Source of the DNA: Lysobacteraceae bacterium PS02065
GTDB taxonomy: Bacteria > Pseudomonadota > Gammaproteobacteria > Xanthomonadales > Rhodanobacteraceae
Assembly (NCBI GenBank): GCA_029959555.1
Contig: JASCPI010000035.1
Location: 1-52,311 of the forward strand
DNA length: 52,311 nucleotides
Direction of reading: 5' to 3'
Within the stretch, counting starts at the first letter, position 1, and the number at the start of each line of letters is the position of its first letter. Positions 35,143-43,968 of the stretch are shown piece after piece. Position numbers and translations under genes: made by a program. A model generated the notes under the pieces. The model was not told the origin of the DNA, did no database searches, and was given only the letters and a program-made list of their open reading frames with translations.

Positions 35143-37619
35143 AGCCGCTCGTGTTCGCGGCGCGCAGCCTGCGCCGCGAGTTCCGCCACGGCGAACTCGC
35201 GACGCTGGCCGCGGCGCTCGTGCTCGCGGTCGCCGCGCTGGCCGCGGTCGGCACGCTGGCCAACCGCGTCGAGCGCGCGATCCTCGCCTCGGCCTCGGAG
35301 CTGCTCGGCGGCGACCTCGGCGTCAGCGCGCGGCGCAGCGCCCTGCCCGACGCGTTCACGACGCAGGCCGCCGACATCGGCCTGCGCAGCAGCCGCATCG
35401 TCGAGTTCTCGAGCGTCGTGTTCGCGGGCGAGGCGAGCCAGTTCAGCGAGGTGCGCGCGGTCGACGCGTCGTTCCCGCTGCGCGGCCGCTTCGCCGCGCT
35501 CGATGCGCAAGGCCGCGAGTTCACCGCGCAGGCGCCGCCACCGGGCCAGGTGTTCGCCGATCGCGCCGTGCTCGTCGCGCTCGGCCGCAAGGTCGGTGAG
35601 GCGCTGCAGATCGGCGGACGCGACCTCGCGATCGCGGGCGAGATCGTCAGCGCACCCGGCGGCGCGGTGTTCCAGTTCGCGCCGACCGTGCTCATGAACC
35701 TCGACGATGCGCAGGCCAGCGGCCTGCTCGGCATCGGCAGCCGCGCGAGCCATCGCGTGCTCGTCGCGGGCAGCGAAGCACAGGTGAACCGCTACGCCGA
35801 ATGGGCACGCGCGAATCTTCCGCCGGCCGCACGCGTAAGCACGGTCGAGGATGCGCAGCAGAACCTGCGCACCTCGTTCGAACGCGGCGAGAGCTTCCTG
35901 CGCCTCGCCGCGCTGCTCGCGGCGCTGCTGTCGGGCATCGCGGTCGCGCTGGCCGCACAGCGCTTCGCACGCCGCAAGACCGAGGACGTGGCCTTGCTGC
36001 GCTGCCTCGGCGCGAGTCGTCGCGAGATCGTGCTCGCGCTCGTTCTCGAACTCGCGCTGCTCGCGGTGCCGGCCTGCCTCGTCGGCATGGCACTCGGCCT
36101 CGGCATGCAGGAGGCTGCGTTCGCGTTCGCGCGCGACATGCTGCCGGGCGAGGCGCCGTCGATGCCGTGGGGCCCCGCGGCCTCGGCGTTCGCGATCGGC
36201 CTCGCCGTGCTGTTCGGCTTCGCGCTGCCGCCGCTGCTGCGCCTGCGCGACGTCGAACCGATGCGCGTGTTCCGCCAGGACATGGAAGGCCGCACGCGCC
36301 GTTTCGACGTGCTGTACCTGCTGCCGTTCGTGGTCGGCGCGGTGCTGATCCTCGTCGAAAGCGGTTCGGCGCGCCTGGCCGGCGTGCTCGGCGGCGGCCT
36401 GATCGGTGTCGCGCTCGCGACGCTGCTCGTGACGCTGCTGCTGTTGCGTGTACTGCGTGCGGGTGGAAAGACACTGCGCGGTGCGCTGCGCTTCGGCCTC
36501 GCCAACCTCGTGCGCCGCCGTGCGCTCACCCTCGTGCAGGTCGGCGCGCTCGCGCTGAGCCTGACCGCGCTCGACCTGCTCGCCGTGATCGGCCCGTCGC
36601 TGCTCGACCGCTGGCGCGCCGACCTGCCTGACGACACGCCGAACTATTTCGTGCTCAACGTGCAGCCCGAGCAACGCGACGATTTCGAGAAGCGCCTCAC
36701 CGACCTGCACGCGACGCGCGTGAGCATGCTGCCGCTCGCGGCCGGCAAGCTCGTCGCGATCAACGGGCAGACGCCGCGCGCCTCGGACTACGCCGACGAG
36801 CAACGCGCAGGCAACTGGATCGAGGGCGAGGTGCGCGTGTCGTGGAGCGAGGCGCTGCCCGAATCGAACCGCGTGATCCTCGGCCAGTGGCACGGCGCCG
36901 AGAACGCGACGCCGCAGCTGTCGGTCGACAAGAGCTGGGCCGAGATGTTCGCGCTCAAGCTCGGCGACACGATGACGCTGCGCTTCGGCGATGCCGAGAT
37001 CACGGCCACCGTGGCCAGCGTGCGCGAGATCGACTGGGATTCGTTCCGCGTCAACTTCTTCATGATGCTCGATCCGCAGCATGCGAAGGAGCTTCCGCAC
37101 AGCCTCATCGCGAGCTTCCACGTGCCGGCCGGCACGTCGTTGTCGGCGCTGTCGCGCGAGATGACCAACCTGTCGCTGATCGACATCCAGTCGATCCTCG
37201 ACCGCGTGCGCGACATCATCGAGCGCGTGTCGTCGGCGGCGACCTGGGTGCTCGGCTTCAGCCTCGCCGCGGGCCTGCTCGTGCTGCTCGCCGCGCTCGC
37301 CGCGACCGCCGACGAGCGTCGTTTCGAGATCGCGCTGCTGCGCACGCTCGGCGCGAACCGCCGCCAGCTCACGACCGCGGTGCTCGGCGAGTTCGCGGCG
37401 CTGGGCCTGCTCGCGGGCCTGGTCGCGGCGCTCGGCGCGGCCGGAACGGGCATCGCGCTCGCACGTACGGTGTTCCGCCTGCCGGATTACCTGCCGCCGG
37501 TCGGCCCGCTCGCGGTCGTCGCGATCCTGTCGGCGATCGTCGTCATGCTCGCAGGCCTCGCCGGTACGCGCCGCATCGCCCGCACGCCGCCGATGCTCGT
37601 GCTGCGCCGCGGCACCTGA
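35139..37619 (+). CDS. ybbP: FtsX/MacB-type ABC permease YbbP
   Basis: This 826-residue permease has two FtsX-type halves: an N-terminal membrane anchor (residues 25-45), a large periplasmic part, membrane segments around 260-380, a long soluble insertion (440-700) with PNYFVLNVQPEQRDDFE, and a C-terminal bundle (about 700-820) ending in RTPPMLVLRRGT. It overlaps ybbA by ATGA. The length is typical for YbbP. It belongs to the MacB/LolCDE superfamily; the exported substrate is unknown. Confidence 0.92.
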   Translation: MKPLVFAARSLRREFRHGELATLAAALVLAVAALAAVGTLANRVERAILASASELLGGDLGVSARRSALPDAFTTQAADIGLRSSRIVEFSSVVFAGEASQFSEVRAVDASFPLRGRFAALDAQGREFTAQAPPPGQVFADRAVLVALGRKVGEALQIGGRDLAIAGEIVSAPGGAVFQFAPTVLMNLDDAQASGLLGIGSRASHRVLVAGSEAQVNRYAEWARANLPPAARVSTVEDAQQNLRTSFERGESFLRLAALLAALLSGIAVALAAQRFARRKTEDVALLRCLGASRREIVLALVLELALLAVPACLVGMALGLGMQEAAFAFARDMLPGEAPSMPWGPAASAFAIGLAVLFGFALPPLLRLRDVEPMRVFRQDMEGRTRRFDVLYLLPFVVGAVLILVESGSARLAGVLGGGLIGVALATLLVTLLLLRVLRAGGKTLRGALRFGLANLVRRRALTLVQVGALALSLTALDLLAVIGPSLLDRWRADLPDDTPNYFVLNVQPEQRDDFEKRLTDLHATRVSMLPLAAGKLVAINGQTPRASDYADEQRAGNWIEGEVRVSWSEALPESNRVILGQWHGAENATPQLSVDKSWAEMFALKLGDTMTLRFGDAEITATVASVREIDWDSFRVNFFMMLDPQHAKELPHSLIASFHVPAGTSLSALSREMTNLSLIDIQSILDRVRDIIERVSSAATWVLGFSLAAGLLVLLAALAATADERRFEIALLRTLGANRRQLTTAVLGEFAALGLLAGLVAALGAAGTGIALARTVFRLPDYLPPVGPLAVVAILSAIVVMLAGLAGTRRIARTPPMLVLRRGT

Positions 37620-37686
37620 GAGCCGCGTCACGCCGCGGGGCCGCCCGGGTTGCGCGGCCTCGCGGCGCACGGCTAAGGTGGCTGCG

Positions 37687-38013
37687 ATGAGCACCAGCGA
37701 GAAGCGCCGCCATCCGCGATTGCCGATCTTCTCCGCCGCGCTGATCACGCGCGGCGGCGACGGCTGGCTCAGCGAGGTGCGCGACCTTTCGCAAGGCGGC
37801 GCGCGACTCGGCCGCCCGCGCCACTGGCGCGACGCCGGCGACGAGGCCTGCCGCATCTGGTTCGTGTTCGACCAGGAAACCGTCGTCGCGCTCGACGCGA
37901 CCTGCGTGCGCGACGGCGAGGACGACCTCGGCTTCTCGTTCCTGCCGGGCCAGGAGGCCTCGATCGACTCGGTGCTGTACGAGTCGCGCTTCCTCGACAA
38001 GGATGATCCGTGA
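37687..38013 (+). CDS. PilZ-domain c-di-GMP binding protein
   Basis: This 108-residue single-domain protein has the two PilZ motifs: RRHPR (residues 6-10) and DLSQGGARL, the D/NxSxxG box, with strands after it ending GFSFLPG. It is a likely cyclic di-GMP receptor affecting motility, exopolysaccharide or biofilm. ATG at 37687 is chosen over GTG 37678. It is separated from ybbP by 67 bases and has no obvious partner. Confidence 0.88.
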   Translation: MSTSEKRRHPRLPIFSAALITRGGDGWLSEVRDLSQGGARLGRPRHWRDAGDEACRIWFVFDQETVVALDATCVRDGEDDLGFSFLPGQEASIDSVLYESRFLDKDDP

Positions 38014-38149
38014 GGGATGGGTTCGCCGCCTTCGCGTAAGACGGACCGCCGCAGGCGCTCCTGCCTTGGAGCACGAGGCCAATCCGATGGTGGAATCCGG
38101 TTCGCGGGCTTCGCGCTACGGTCCCAAGGGCATGGCGACCGAGGGCTGT

Positions 38150-38440
38150 TCGCCGCATGCGCGACGCCGTGTTCTCGAGTTTCCGTCATCCCGGCGGAAG
38201 CCGGGATCCCCTCAAGCCTCACATCCAGCGCCAAGGCATACACCCCGCTGCAACGCTTGAATGGATGACCAGCGCTGCGCGCTGTTGTGAAGCGCCTCCG
38301 GCTTCCGCCGGAATGACGATGAAGGGAGGCTCCGGTGCGAATGGAGCGGCCCTCCACTGCGCGTGATCGGACTCCGTCTTGCCCCTCCATTCGGCTGTTG
38401 GAAGCCGCCGGAATGAAGGCAAGGGGGATCGCCTGATTCC
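38150..38440. repeat. intergenic CATTCCGGC-type repeats, inverted relative to 5583-5950
   Basis: The 548-base gap 38014-38561 has no gene. It carries GTCATCCCGGCGGAAGCCGG with GATCCCCTCAAGC near 38185-38220, CTCCGGCTTCCGCCGGAATG near 38295, and GCTGTTGGAAGCCGCCGGAA near 38393-38412. Reverse-complemented, the 38150-38220 stretch matches 5750-5830 for about 70 bases, including GGGATCCCGGCTT, GCCGGGATGACG, AAACTCGAG and GCGGCGAACAGCCC. Confidence 0.8.
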
Positions 38441-38561
38441 AGGCGTGTCGACCACCTCGACATCCACCCTCCGACCGGAGCGTCGCCGCCATCCCGCATG
38501 GGCCGCCTCGCGCTATCGTGCGCGCCAGCCGTCCCGTCCCGGGACGCCGGAGCGTCTTCGC

Positions 38562-38900
38562 ATGTGGAACTACCTCGCCCCGATCCTGCTGCTCGTGGGC
38601 TCGAACGTGTTCATGACGTTCGCGTGGTACGGGCACCTCAAGTACACGAACAAGCCGCTGCTGCTCGTGATCATGGTGAGCTGGGGCATCGCGTTCTTCG
38701 AGTACTGCCTGCAGGTGCCGGCCAACCGCATCGGCTACACGGTGTACAACGCCGCGCAGCTCAAGACGATGCAGGAGATCATCACGCTCGCGGTGTTCGT
38801 GGTGTTCTCGGTGACGTGGCTCGGCGCGCCGCTCAAGTGGAACCACCTCGTCGGCTTCGGGCTCATGATCGCGGCGGCGTTCTTCATCTTCCGCGAGTGA
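38562..38900 (+). CDS. DUF486 membrane protein
   Basis: This 112-residue protein has four hydrophobic helices: MWNYLAPILLLVGSNVFMTF, then LLLVIMVSWGIAFFEYCLQV, QEIITLAVFVVFSVTWLGAP and LVGFGLMIAAAFFIF. The FAWYGHLKYTNKPLLLVIMV and QVPANRIGY stretches fit the DUF486 family, related to small multidrug-resistance/EamA-like membrane proteins. Substrate unknown. ATG at 38562 gives the family N-terminus. It stands alone after a repeat region and before convergent glycosyltransferase genes. Confidence 0.85.
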   Translation: MWNYLAPILLLVGSNVFMTFAWYGHLKYTNKPLLLVIMVSWGIAFFEYCLQVPANRIGYTVYNAAQLKTMQEIITLAVFVVFSVTWLGAPLKWNHLVGFGLMIAAAFFIFRE

Positions 38901-39115
38901 AGCACGCGCGTGTCGCGTCGGTGCGAGGACGCGATACCCCCTCACGTCGACCGACTCTCGAGCACACCGCGGACGCCCCGGTACGCTGCTGACGCTGCGT
39001 GCGTGTGCCAGCACGCTCCGACATCATCGGGCACGCCGGTGCGCTGCCGAGGAAAAGCACATCGGCCAGCGCAGCGACTCCGAACAGCGCGCGATGGCCG
39101 AGTCGGCCTCGCGAC

Positions 39116-40003
39116 TCAGCGGCTGCGACGCGCCCGCAAGCCACGCCATGCGAGGCGCGGTGCGACGAGCGCGAAATGCGCCCATAGCCCGCACCAGACG
39201 ACGACCCGCACGGCGACGTGACGCGCGGCCGGATCGAAGCGGCGGAACCAGCGCCACATGCCGTGATGCTTGTGGCGCGCGACGAACACGGGGCGGCTGC
39301 GGCTCGAGCTGCCCTGCTCGTGCAGCACGCGTACGCCGGGCACGAACACGACGGCGCGACCTGCCTCGCGGACGCGACGGCAGAGGTCGAGGTCCTCGCA
39401 ATGCAGGAAATAGCCCTCGTCGAATCCGCCGACGCGCTCCCAGGCCTCGCGCGTGACGAACAGGCAGGCACCCGAGACGGCATCGACGGACTCGGGCGCG
39501 TCACCGCCTGCGAACGGCGGCATCTCGACGCCTTCGTCGCCGGCACGACGGAACAGCGTCGCGAGCGCGCGGCGCAGGGTCGGATCGCGGCGACGGATCG
39601 CACGCTCGGGATGTCCGCCGGCGTCGTGCACGTTCGCGCCGGCGAGGCCGATGCCGGGATCCTGCGCGGCCGCCGCGCGGAAGCGCGCAAGGCTGTCGGG
39701 TTCGACGAGGCAATCCGGGTTGAGGAACACGAGCGCATCGCCGCGTGCGAGCACGGCGCCCCGGTTGCAGGCGGTGCCGAAGCCGAGGTTGGCGCCGTTG
39801 TTGACGACGCACACGCGCGCGTCGCCGGCATGGGCCGCTGCAATGCGTGCGGGCTCGCCGTCGCGCGAGGCGTTGTCGACGACGATCACCTCGACCGGCA
39901 CGGTGGACGCGAGCACGCGTGCGACACAGGCCGACACGAGCGGTCCGCTGTCGGCCGTGACGACGACGACGCTGGTCAGGCCCGGCACGTGCGGCGAGGC
40001 CAT
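39116..40003 (-). CDS. GT2 family glycosyltransferase
   Basis: This 295-residue GT-A glycosyltransferase has TSVVVVTADSGPLV, VEVIVVDNASRDGEP, NLGFGTACNRG and the DxD-type FLNPDCLVEP, and AVSGACLFVTREAWERVGGF, all rhamnosyltransferase-type family 2 features. The C-terminal stretch HGMWRWFRRF with a hydrophobic run may tether it to the membrane. It starts 8 bases after the stop of the preceding gene (40012), so it is the last gene of the five-gene polysaccharide export run. The donor sugar is unknown. Confidence 0.88.
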   Translation of the reverse strand: MASPHVPGLTSVVVVTADSGPLVSACVARVLASTVPVEVIVVDNASRDGEPARIAAAHAGDARVCVVNNGANLGFGTACNRGAVLARGDALVFLNPDCLVEPDSLARFRAAAAQDPGIGLAGANVHDAGGHPERAIRRRDPTLRRALATLFRRAGDEGVEMPPFAGGDAPESVDAVSGACLFVTREAWERVGGFDEGYFLHCEDLDLCRRVREAGRAVVFVPGVRVLHEQGSSSRSRPVFVARHKHHGMWRWFRRFDPAARHVAVRVVVWCGLWAHFALVAPRLAWRGLRARRSR

Positions 40004-40011
40004 GGAGGTCG

Positions 40012-41874
40012 TCAGAGGCCGGAAGTCAGCCGGTCGCCCTGCTCGCGCGCGGCCGCCCAAAGCGCCGGCCAGTGGCGCCATGCCGCGGCCATGTCGCCGA
40101 GTTCGTCGGCGGCAGCGCGCACGCATCCGGCCGTATCGATGTCCTCGGCCCAGTCGCCGAGACGCGGCGGCGAGCGCTTGAGAAGCGCGTTGCCGTTGGC
40201 CTGCACGATCGTGCGCACGTCGGCCTGCCAGTACACCGGCGCGTCGCCGAGCACCTCGAACTGGTGCTGCATGCGCTCGACGACATCGGCGCGCACGAAA
40301 CTCAGGTATTCGTCGAGGGTGGCCGTCATCGTCGCATCGTCGGCGGCCGCGAGGTCGCCGACGATGCCGGCGAGCAGCTCCAGGCGACGCGCGGGATCCC
40401 CCGCCTTGGCGGTGCCGGTCTGGTTGGAGACGTAGTCGCGAAGGAAGTGGTTCAGGCGCGGCGTGTGCGCGGCCATCGTGACCTCGGAGCGACGGCGCGC
40501 CGCTTCCTGCACGTGGCCGATCGCGGTCGGCAGGTGCAGCACGAGCGAGCCGGGGCGGCAGAACTGCGTGGCCACGCTGGCGAGACCATCCTCGCCGCGA
40601 CCGTCGGGATTCGTGCACGGCAGCAGCTCGCGGTTGTCGAACGCGAACGGCGTGAACGCCGCGACGCTCGCGGGCTTGGCGCGCAGCCAACCGTACCAGA
40701 CGCTCTGCGCCTCGATGTTGCGCAGGTAGGCATCACGATCGGCCCAGAACTCGGCGCGGCTGTCGGCGTCGAGCTGGTAGAGCCACAGCGCGCTCTCGGT
40801 GCCGGAGCTGCCGAAGGTGCCATTGAGGGTGTACAGCACGCGTGCGTCACCACGCAGGTGTTCGAGGCGACCGAGGTTGAGGCCGTGCAGGCTCGCGCGG
40901 TCGATGCCGTATTCGGGTCGTGCGGACACGGCACCGAAACGCTCGCCGCAGGTCTCCAGGTGCAGCTCGAACGGATCGCGGGCGTCTTCCTCGCCGGCGG
41001 CGAGCGCGTCGTCCACGCGACGGAAGAAGCGCGCCGAGGCCGACAACGTGGCGTTCGGATCGATACCCTCGCGTGCGTCGCCGTGGCGACGCAGGGGGAA
41101 GCGGAAATCCTCGTCGAGCAGCACGTACTGGCGGCCGGCCGAGAGCAGCAGCGCGAGATTCCACGAGCGGCCACCGCCGCCGCGACGCGTGCGCGGACCA
41201 CGATCGACGAGCCATTCCAGCGTCGACTTCGCCTCCGGGACCGCCTTGGCGAGGCGCTCGCGGATGCGCGAGCGCTCGGCCGGGCCGACATAACTGACCG
41301 GATTGCCGACCGCGCGCGCGAACTCGCGAAGCAGGTCGCGATTGCGGTCGCGATTGGCCTCGTCGAGCGAATCGTCGAGCAGCACGACGTGGCGCGCCAC
41401 GCGGAAGCGGCGCTCGTATTCGGCCAGCGAGGCGAGCAGGCTGCCGAGCTGCTGGGGCCTGTCGCAGGCACGGATGTAGATCGCGTGCAGCGCGCGGGGC
41501 TCGGCGTCGGGCGCGCGTGCGAGGCCGTCGAGGAACTGACGGTCCGAGATCAGCAGGCCGCTGCGCGCGAGCCCTTCCAGACCCTTGCGGATGCGGTCGG
41601 GCTGATTGAGGCCCGGCACGACCGATACGACACGCGCGACGTGCTCGTCGAGCGTGCGGAACTCGCGGCACTGGTCCATCGACTGCAGCACGTGGTGCGA
41701 CAGCACGTGGCGCTCGCCGGTGTCCTTGGCGATGAACGCGAACTCCTCGCTCGACAGCGGCGCGACGACCGCGTCGACGGCCGCGTACAGCGCGGCATCC
41801 TGCACGGGGCGGGCGGCCGGCGCGGCGACCTGGAGGTTGCCGTAGTTGATCTGGAAATCGGGGGTACTGTTCAT
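40012..41874 (-). CDS. putative glycosyltransferase with N-terminal PqqD/RRE-like domain
   Basis: A 620-residue protein. Residues about 25-110 (LYAAVDAVVAPLSSEEFAFI, then VLSHHVLQSMDQCREFRTLD, RIRKGLEGLARSGLLIS) show the strand-hairpin plus three-helix layout of PqqD, the RiPP recognition element. Residues 130 on are GT-A-like: IYIRACDRPQQLGSLLASLA and VVLLDDSLDEANRDRNRD, then YVLLDEDFRF as a candidate DxD. The C-terminal 200 residues are unassigned and helical. It sits between a methyltransferase and a GT2 in an ABC-export cluster. Assignment is from pattern only; the RRE call is the least certain. No peptide precursor gene is seen nearby. Confidence 0.6.
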   Translation of the reverse strand: MNSTPDFQINYGNLQVAAPAARPVQDAALYAAVDAVVAPLSSEEFAFIAKDTGERHVLSHHVLQSMDQCREFRTLDEHVARVVSVVPGLNQPDRIRKGLEGLARSGLLISDRQFLDGLARAPDAEPRALHAIYIRACDRPQQLGSLLASLAEYERRFRVARHVVLLDDSLDEANRDRNRDLLREFARAVGNPVSYVGPAERSRIRERLAKAVPEAKSTLEWLVDRGPRTRRGGGGRSWNLALLLSAGRQYVLLDEDFRFPLRRHGDAREGIDPNATLSASARFFRRVDDALAAGEEDARDPFELHLETCGERFGAVSARPEYGIDRASLHGLNLGRLEHLRGDARVLYTLNGTFGSSGTESALWLYQLDADSRAEFWADRDAYLRNIEAQSVWYGWLRAKPASVAAFTPFAFDNRELLPCTNPDGRGEDGLASVATQFCRPGSLVLHLPTAIGHVQEAARRRSEVTMAAHTPRLNHFLRDYVSNQTGTAKAGDPARRLELLAGIVGDLAAADDATMTATLDEYLSFVRADVVERMQHQFEVLGDAPVYWQADVRTIVQANGNALLKRSPPRLGDWAEDIDTAGCVRAAADELGDMAAAWRHWPALWAAAREQGDRLTSGL

Positions 41875-41890
41875 GGATCCTGTCGTGTCG

Positions 41891-42784
41891 TCAGCGGGCG
41901 CCGAAAAGGCGCCTCCACCACGGTGCCGGTGTGGTGGCGGGGGGCGCGTTGCGCAAGCGCTCGACTTCGGCCTCGAGTTCGAGGATGCGCGCGCCGGCCT
42001 GCATGTTGCGCCGTACCTCGCCATTGTAATGCGCGTAGACGGATTCCTCGCGGTCCCCGAAAAGCGACATCCCGGGCAGGCCTTCCGGCAGCGGATCGCG
42101 CGAACACACCGCCACGTAGTAAAGCGGGGCGTAGCGCATGCCTTCGGTCACCTCGGCGCCGTCCTGCGACGCCGTGGCGGCCGTGCCGGCGCCGTCCGAC
42201 GGATCGAGCGACCACATGACCGACTGGAACAGCAGCTTCTGCGCGTAGAGGCGCACGTGCGGGAAGTGGGGGGCCAGCAGCGCGGTGAACTCGTCGCGGT
42301 ACAGCTCGCGCACGTGGTACTCGTTGCGGAAGCCGGCCACGTCGCTGTAGGTCGCACGGTCCGGTGACGAGATCAGCAGAAGGCCGCCCGGGGCGAGCAT
42401 GCGCGCGAAACCGGCGACGAGCGCTTCCTGCTCGTGCAGGTGTTCGAGCGTCTCGAACGACACGACGAGGTCGAAAGCGGCATCGTCGAAGCGCAGCGCG
42501 GAAGCATCGCCTTGCGCGTAACGCAGGTTCGCCCGTTCCCCGTAGCGCGCGCGCGCATGCGCGACGGCCTCGTCGGCGATGTCGACGCCGGTCACGTCGG
42601 CGGCGACCGTGGCCAGAAGATTCGACCCGTAGCCTTCGCCGCAGGCCGCATCCAGTACGCGGCGTCCACGCGCGAACGGCAGCGCGAACGCGTAGCGATG
42701 CCAATGCTCGTGCCAGATCTCGCGCACGCACTCGGGCGTGAAGCGCTCGCCGGTGAAGGCCAGCGCGGGCGACGGCTCGGTCAT
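41891..42784 (-). CDS. SAM-dependent methyltransferase, WbdD-like cap enzyme
   Basis: This 297-residue class I methyltransferase has GRRVLDAACGEGYGSNLLA, TGVDIADEAVAHA and LVVSFETLEHLHEQEALVAG, followed by the AdoMet-dependent motif region. The C-terminus holds a short coiled-coil-like helix ILELEAEVERLRN. It overlaps the wzt stop by 4 bases (ATGA), so it is translationally coupled to the exporter ATPase. In O-antigen clusters such coupled methyltransferases cap the non-reducing end of the glycan; this is inferred from position. Confidence 0.82.
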   Translation of the reverse strand: MTEPSPALAFTGERFTPECVREIWHEHWHRYAFALPFARGRRVLDAACGEGYGSNLLATVAADVTGVDIADEAVAHARARYGERANLRYAQGDASALRFDDAAFDLVVSFETLEHLHEQEALVAGFARMLAPGGLLLISSPDRATYSDVAGFRNEYHVRELYRDEFTALLAPHFPHVRLYAQKLLFQSVMWSLDPSDGAGTAATASQDGAEVTEGMRYAPLYYVAVCSRDPLPEGLPGMSLFGDREESVYAHYNGEVRRNMQAGARILELEAEVERLRNAPPATTPAPWWRRLFGAR

Positions 42785-43968
42785 GCGTCCTCCTCGGGAT
42801 TCCAGCGGTGCGCGAGGCGGACGAGGCCGAACTCGCGCGACTCGCCGCGCACCGTCAGCACGCGCTCCTCGGTATCGAACAGGCGCAGGCCCTCGCTGTC
42901 GAGCACGTGCACGCGCAAGGCGTAACTGCCGGGCAGCAGGGCGAGGTCGTCGAACACGATGTCGGCGACGTAGTGATCGCCGTCGCGGCGCGGCTCGACG
43001 CCGTCCATCTCGCTGCTGACGCCGTAGACAGCCGTCCCGTCGGCGCGCACGATGCCGAACATCGCGACCGGGACGCGTCCCTCGCGCGAGCGCAGGCGCG
43101 CGCTGACGCGGACGTCGGCCCCCACCGTGACGAGGACAGGCTCGGCCGTTTCGATGCCGTCGACCGACACGCCCGCGATCGAGAATTCGTGGCCGGCTGC
43201 GGCCTCTCGTGCGTTCGAGACGTCGCCCGACTTGCGCTCGTGCCAGGCGAGGTAGGCCTGGGTGACGTCGTGGACGTCGCCGTACGCGGCGATGGCGCCG
43301 TGGCTCAGCCACAAGGCACGGCTGCAGAGCTTCTGCACGTGGTACATGCTGTGCGACACGAGCAGCAGCGTGCCGCCGCCCTCGAGGTAGGTCTCCATCC
43401 AGCGCACGCACTTCTTCTGGAACGACTCGTCGCCGACCGCGAGCACCTCGTCGGTGATGAGCAGGTCCGGACGCATCGAGGCGATGACCGCGAAGCCGAG
43501 GCGCACGACCATGCCCGACGAGTAATGCTTGACGGGCTCGTCGATGTACGTGCCGATGTCGGCGAATTCGACGATACCGGGCAGGCGCTCACGCATCGCG
43601 TCGGCATCGAGCCCGTGCAGGGCACCGGCCATCGCGATGTTGTCGCGGCCGCTGTACTCGGGATGGAATCCGGCACCGAGTTCGAGCAGTGCGCCGACCG
43701 TGCCGTCGACCACGACGGACCCGGTGGTGGGCGTCAGCACGCCGGTGATGAGCTTGAGCAGCGTGGACTTGCCCGCGCCGTTCTCGCCGATGATGCCGAC
43801 GGACTGGCCGCGCACGATCTCCAGGTCGACGTCACGGACCACGTGCTGCGCGTCGACATCGCGGCGGCCGACCAGCAGGCGGCCGAGCGCGCGCAGGCGG
43901 TCGGCGTGGCGGAAGGCCTTCGGATACGCCTTGCCGAGGCCCTGCGCACGGACGAGAACGTCGCTCAC
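42781..43968 (-). CDS. wzt: O-antigen ABC transporter ATPase Wzt with sugar-binding C-terminus
   Basis: This 395-residue protein has an ATPase domain (residues 1-240) with Walker A IGENGAGKS, signature YSSGM and Walker B LLITDEVLAVGDE. The C-terminal 140 residues, with the strand-rich VRVSARLRSREGRVPVAMFG and HYVADIVFDDL, match the Wzt carbohydrate-binding extension that recognises the finished glycan end. It starts at GTG 43968, overlapping the wzm stop. The coupled methyltransferase fits recognition of a methyl-capped glycan. Confidence 0.92.
   Translation of the reverse strand: MSDVLVRAQGLGKAYPKAFRHADRLRALGRLLVGRRDVDAQHVVRDVDLEIVRGQSVGIIGENGAGKSTLLKLITGVLTPTTGSVVVDGTVGALLELGAGFHPEYSGRDNIAMAGALHGLDADAMRERLPGIVEFADIGTYIDEPVKHYSSGMVVRLGFAVIASMRPDLLITDEVLAVGDESFQKKCVRWMETYLEGGGTLLLVSHSMYHVQKLCSRALWLSHGAIAAYGDVHDVTQAYLAWHERKSGDVSNAREAAAGHEFSIAGVSVDGIETAEPVLVTVGADVRVSARLRSREGRVPVAMFGIVRADGTAVYGVSSEMDGVEPRRDGDHYVADIVFDDLALLPGSYALRVHVLDSEGLRLFDTEERVLTVRGESREFGLVRLAHRWNPEEDA

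Noticed and set aside
34887..39014. Very long open frame (1375 codons) on the minus strand opposite ybbA-ybbP and the repeats
   Set aside because: It runs antisense to clearly functional genes and through intergenic repeats, with arginine/glutamate/histidine-rich low-complexity sequence typical of GC-rich shadow frames.
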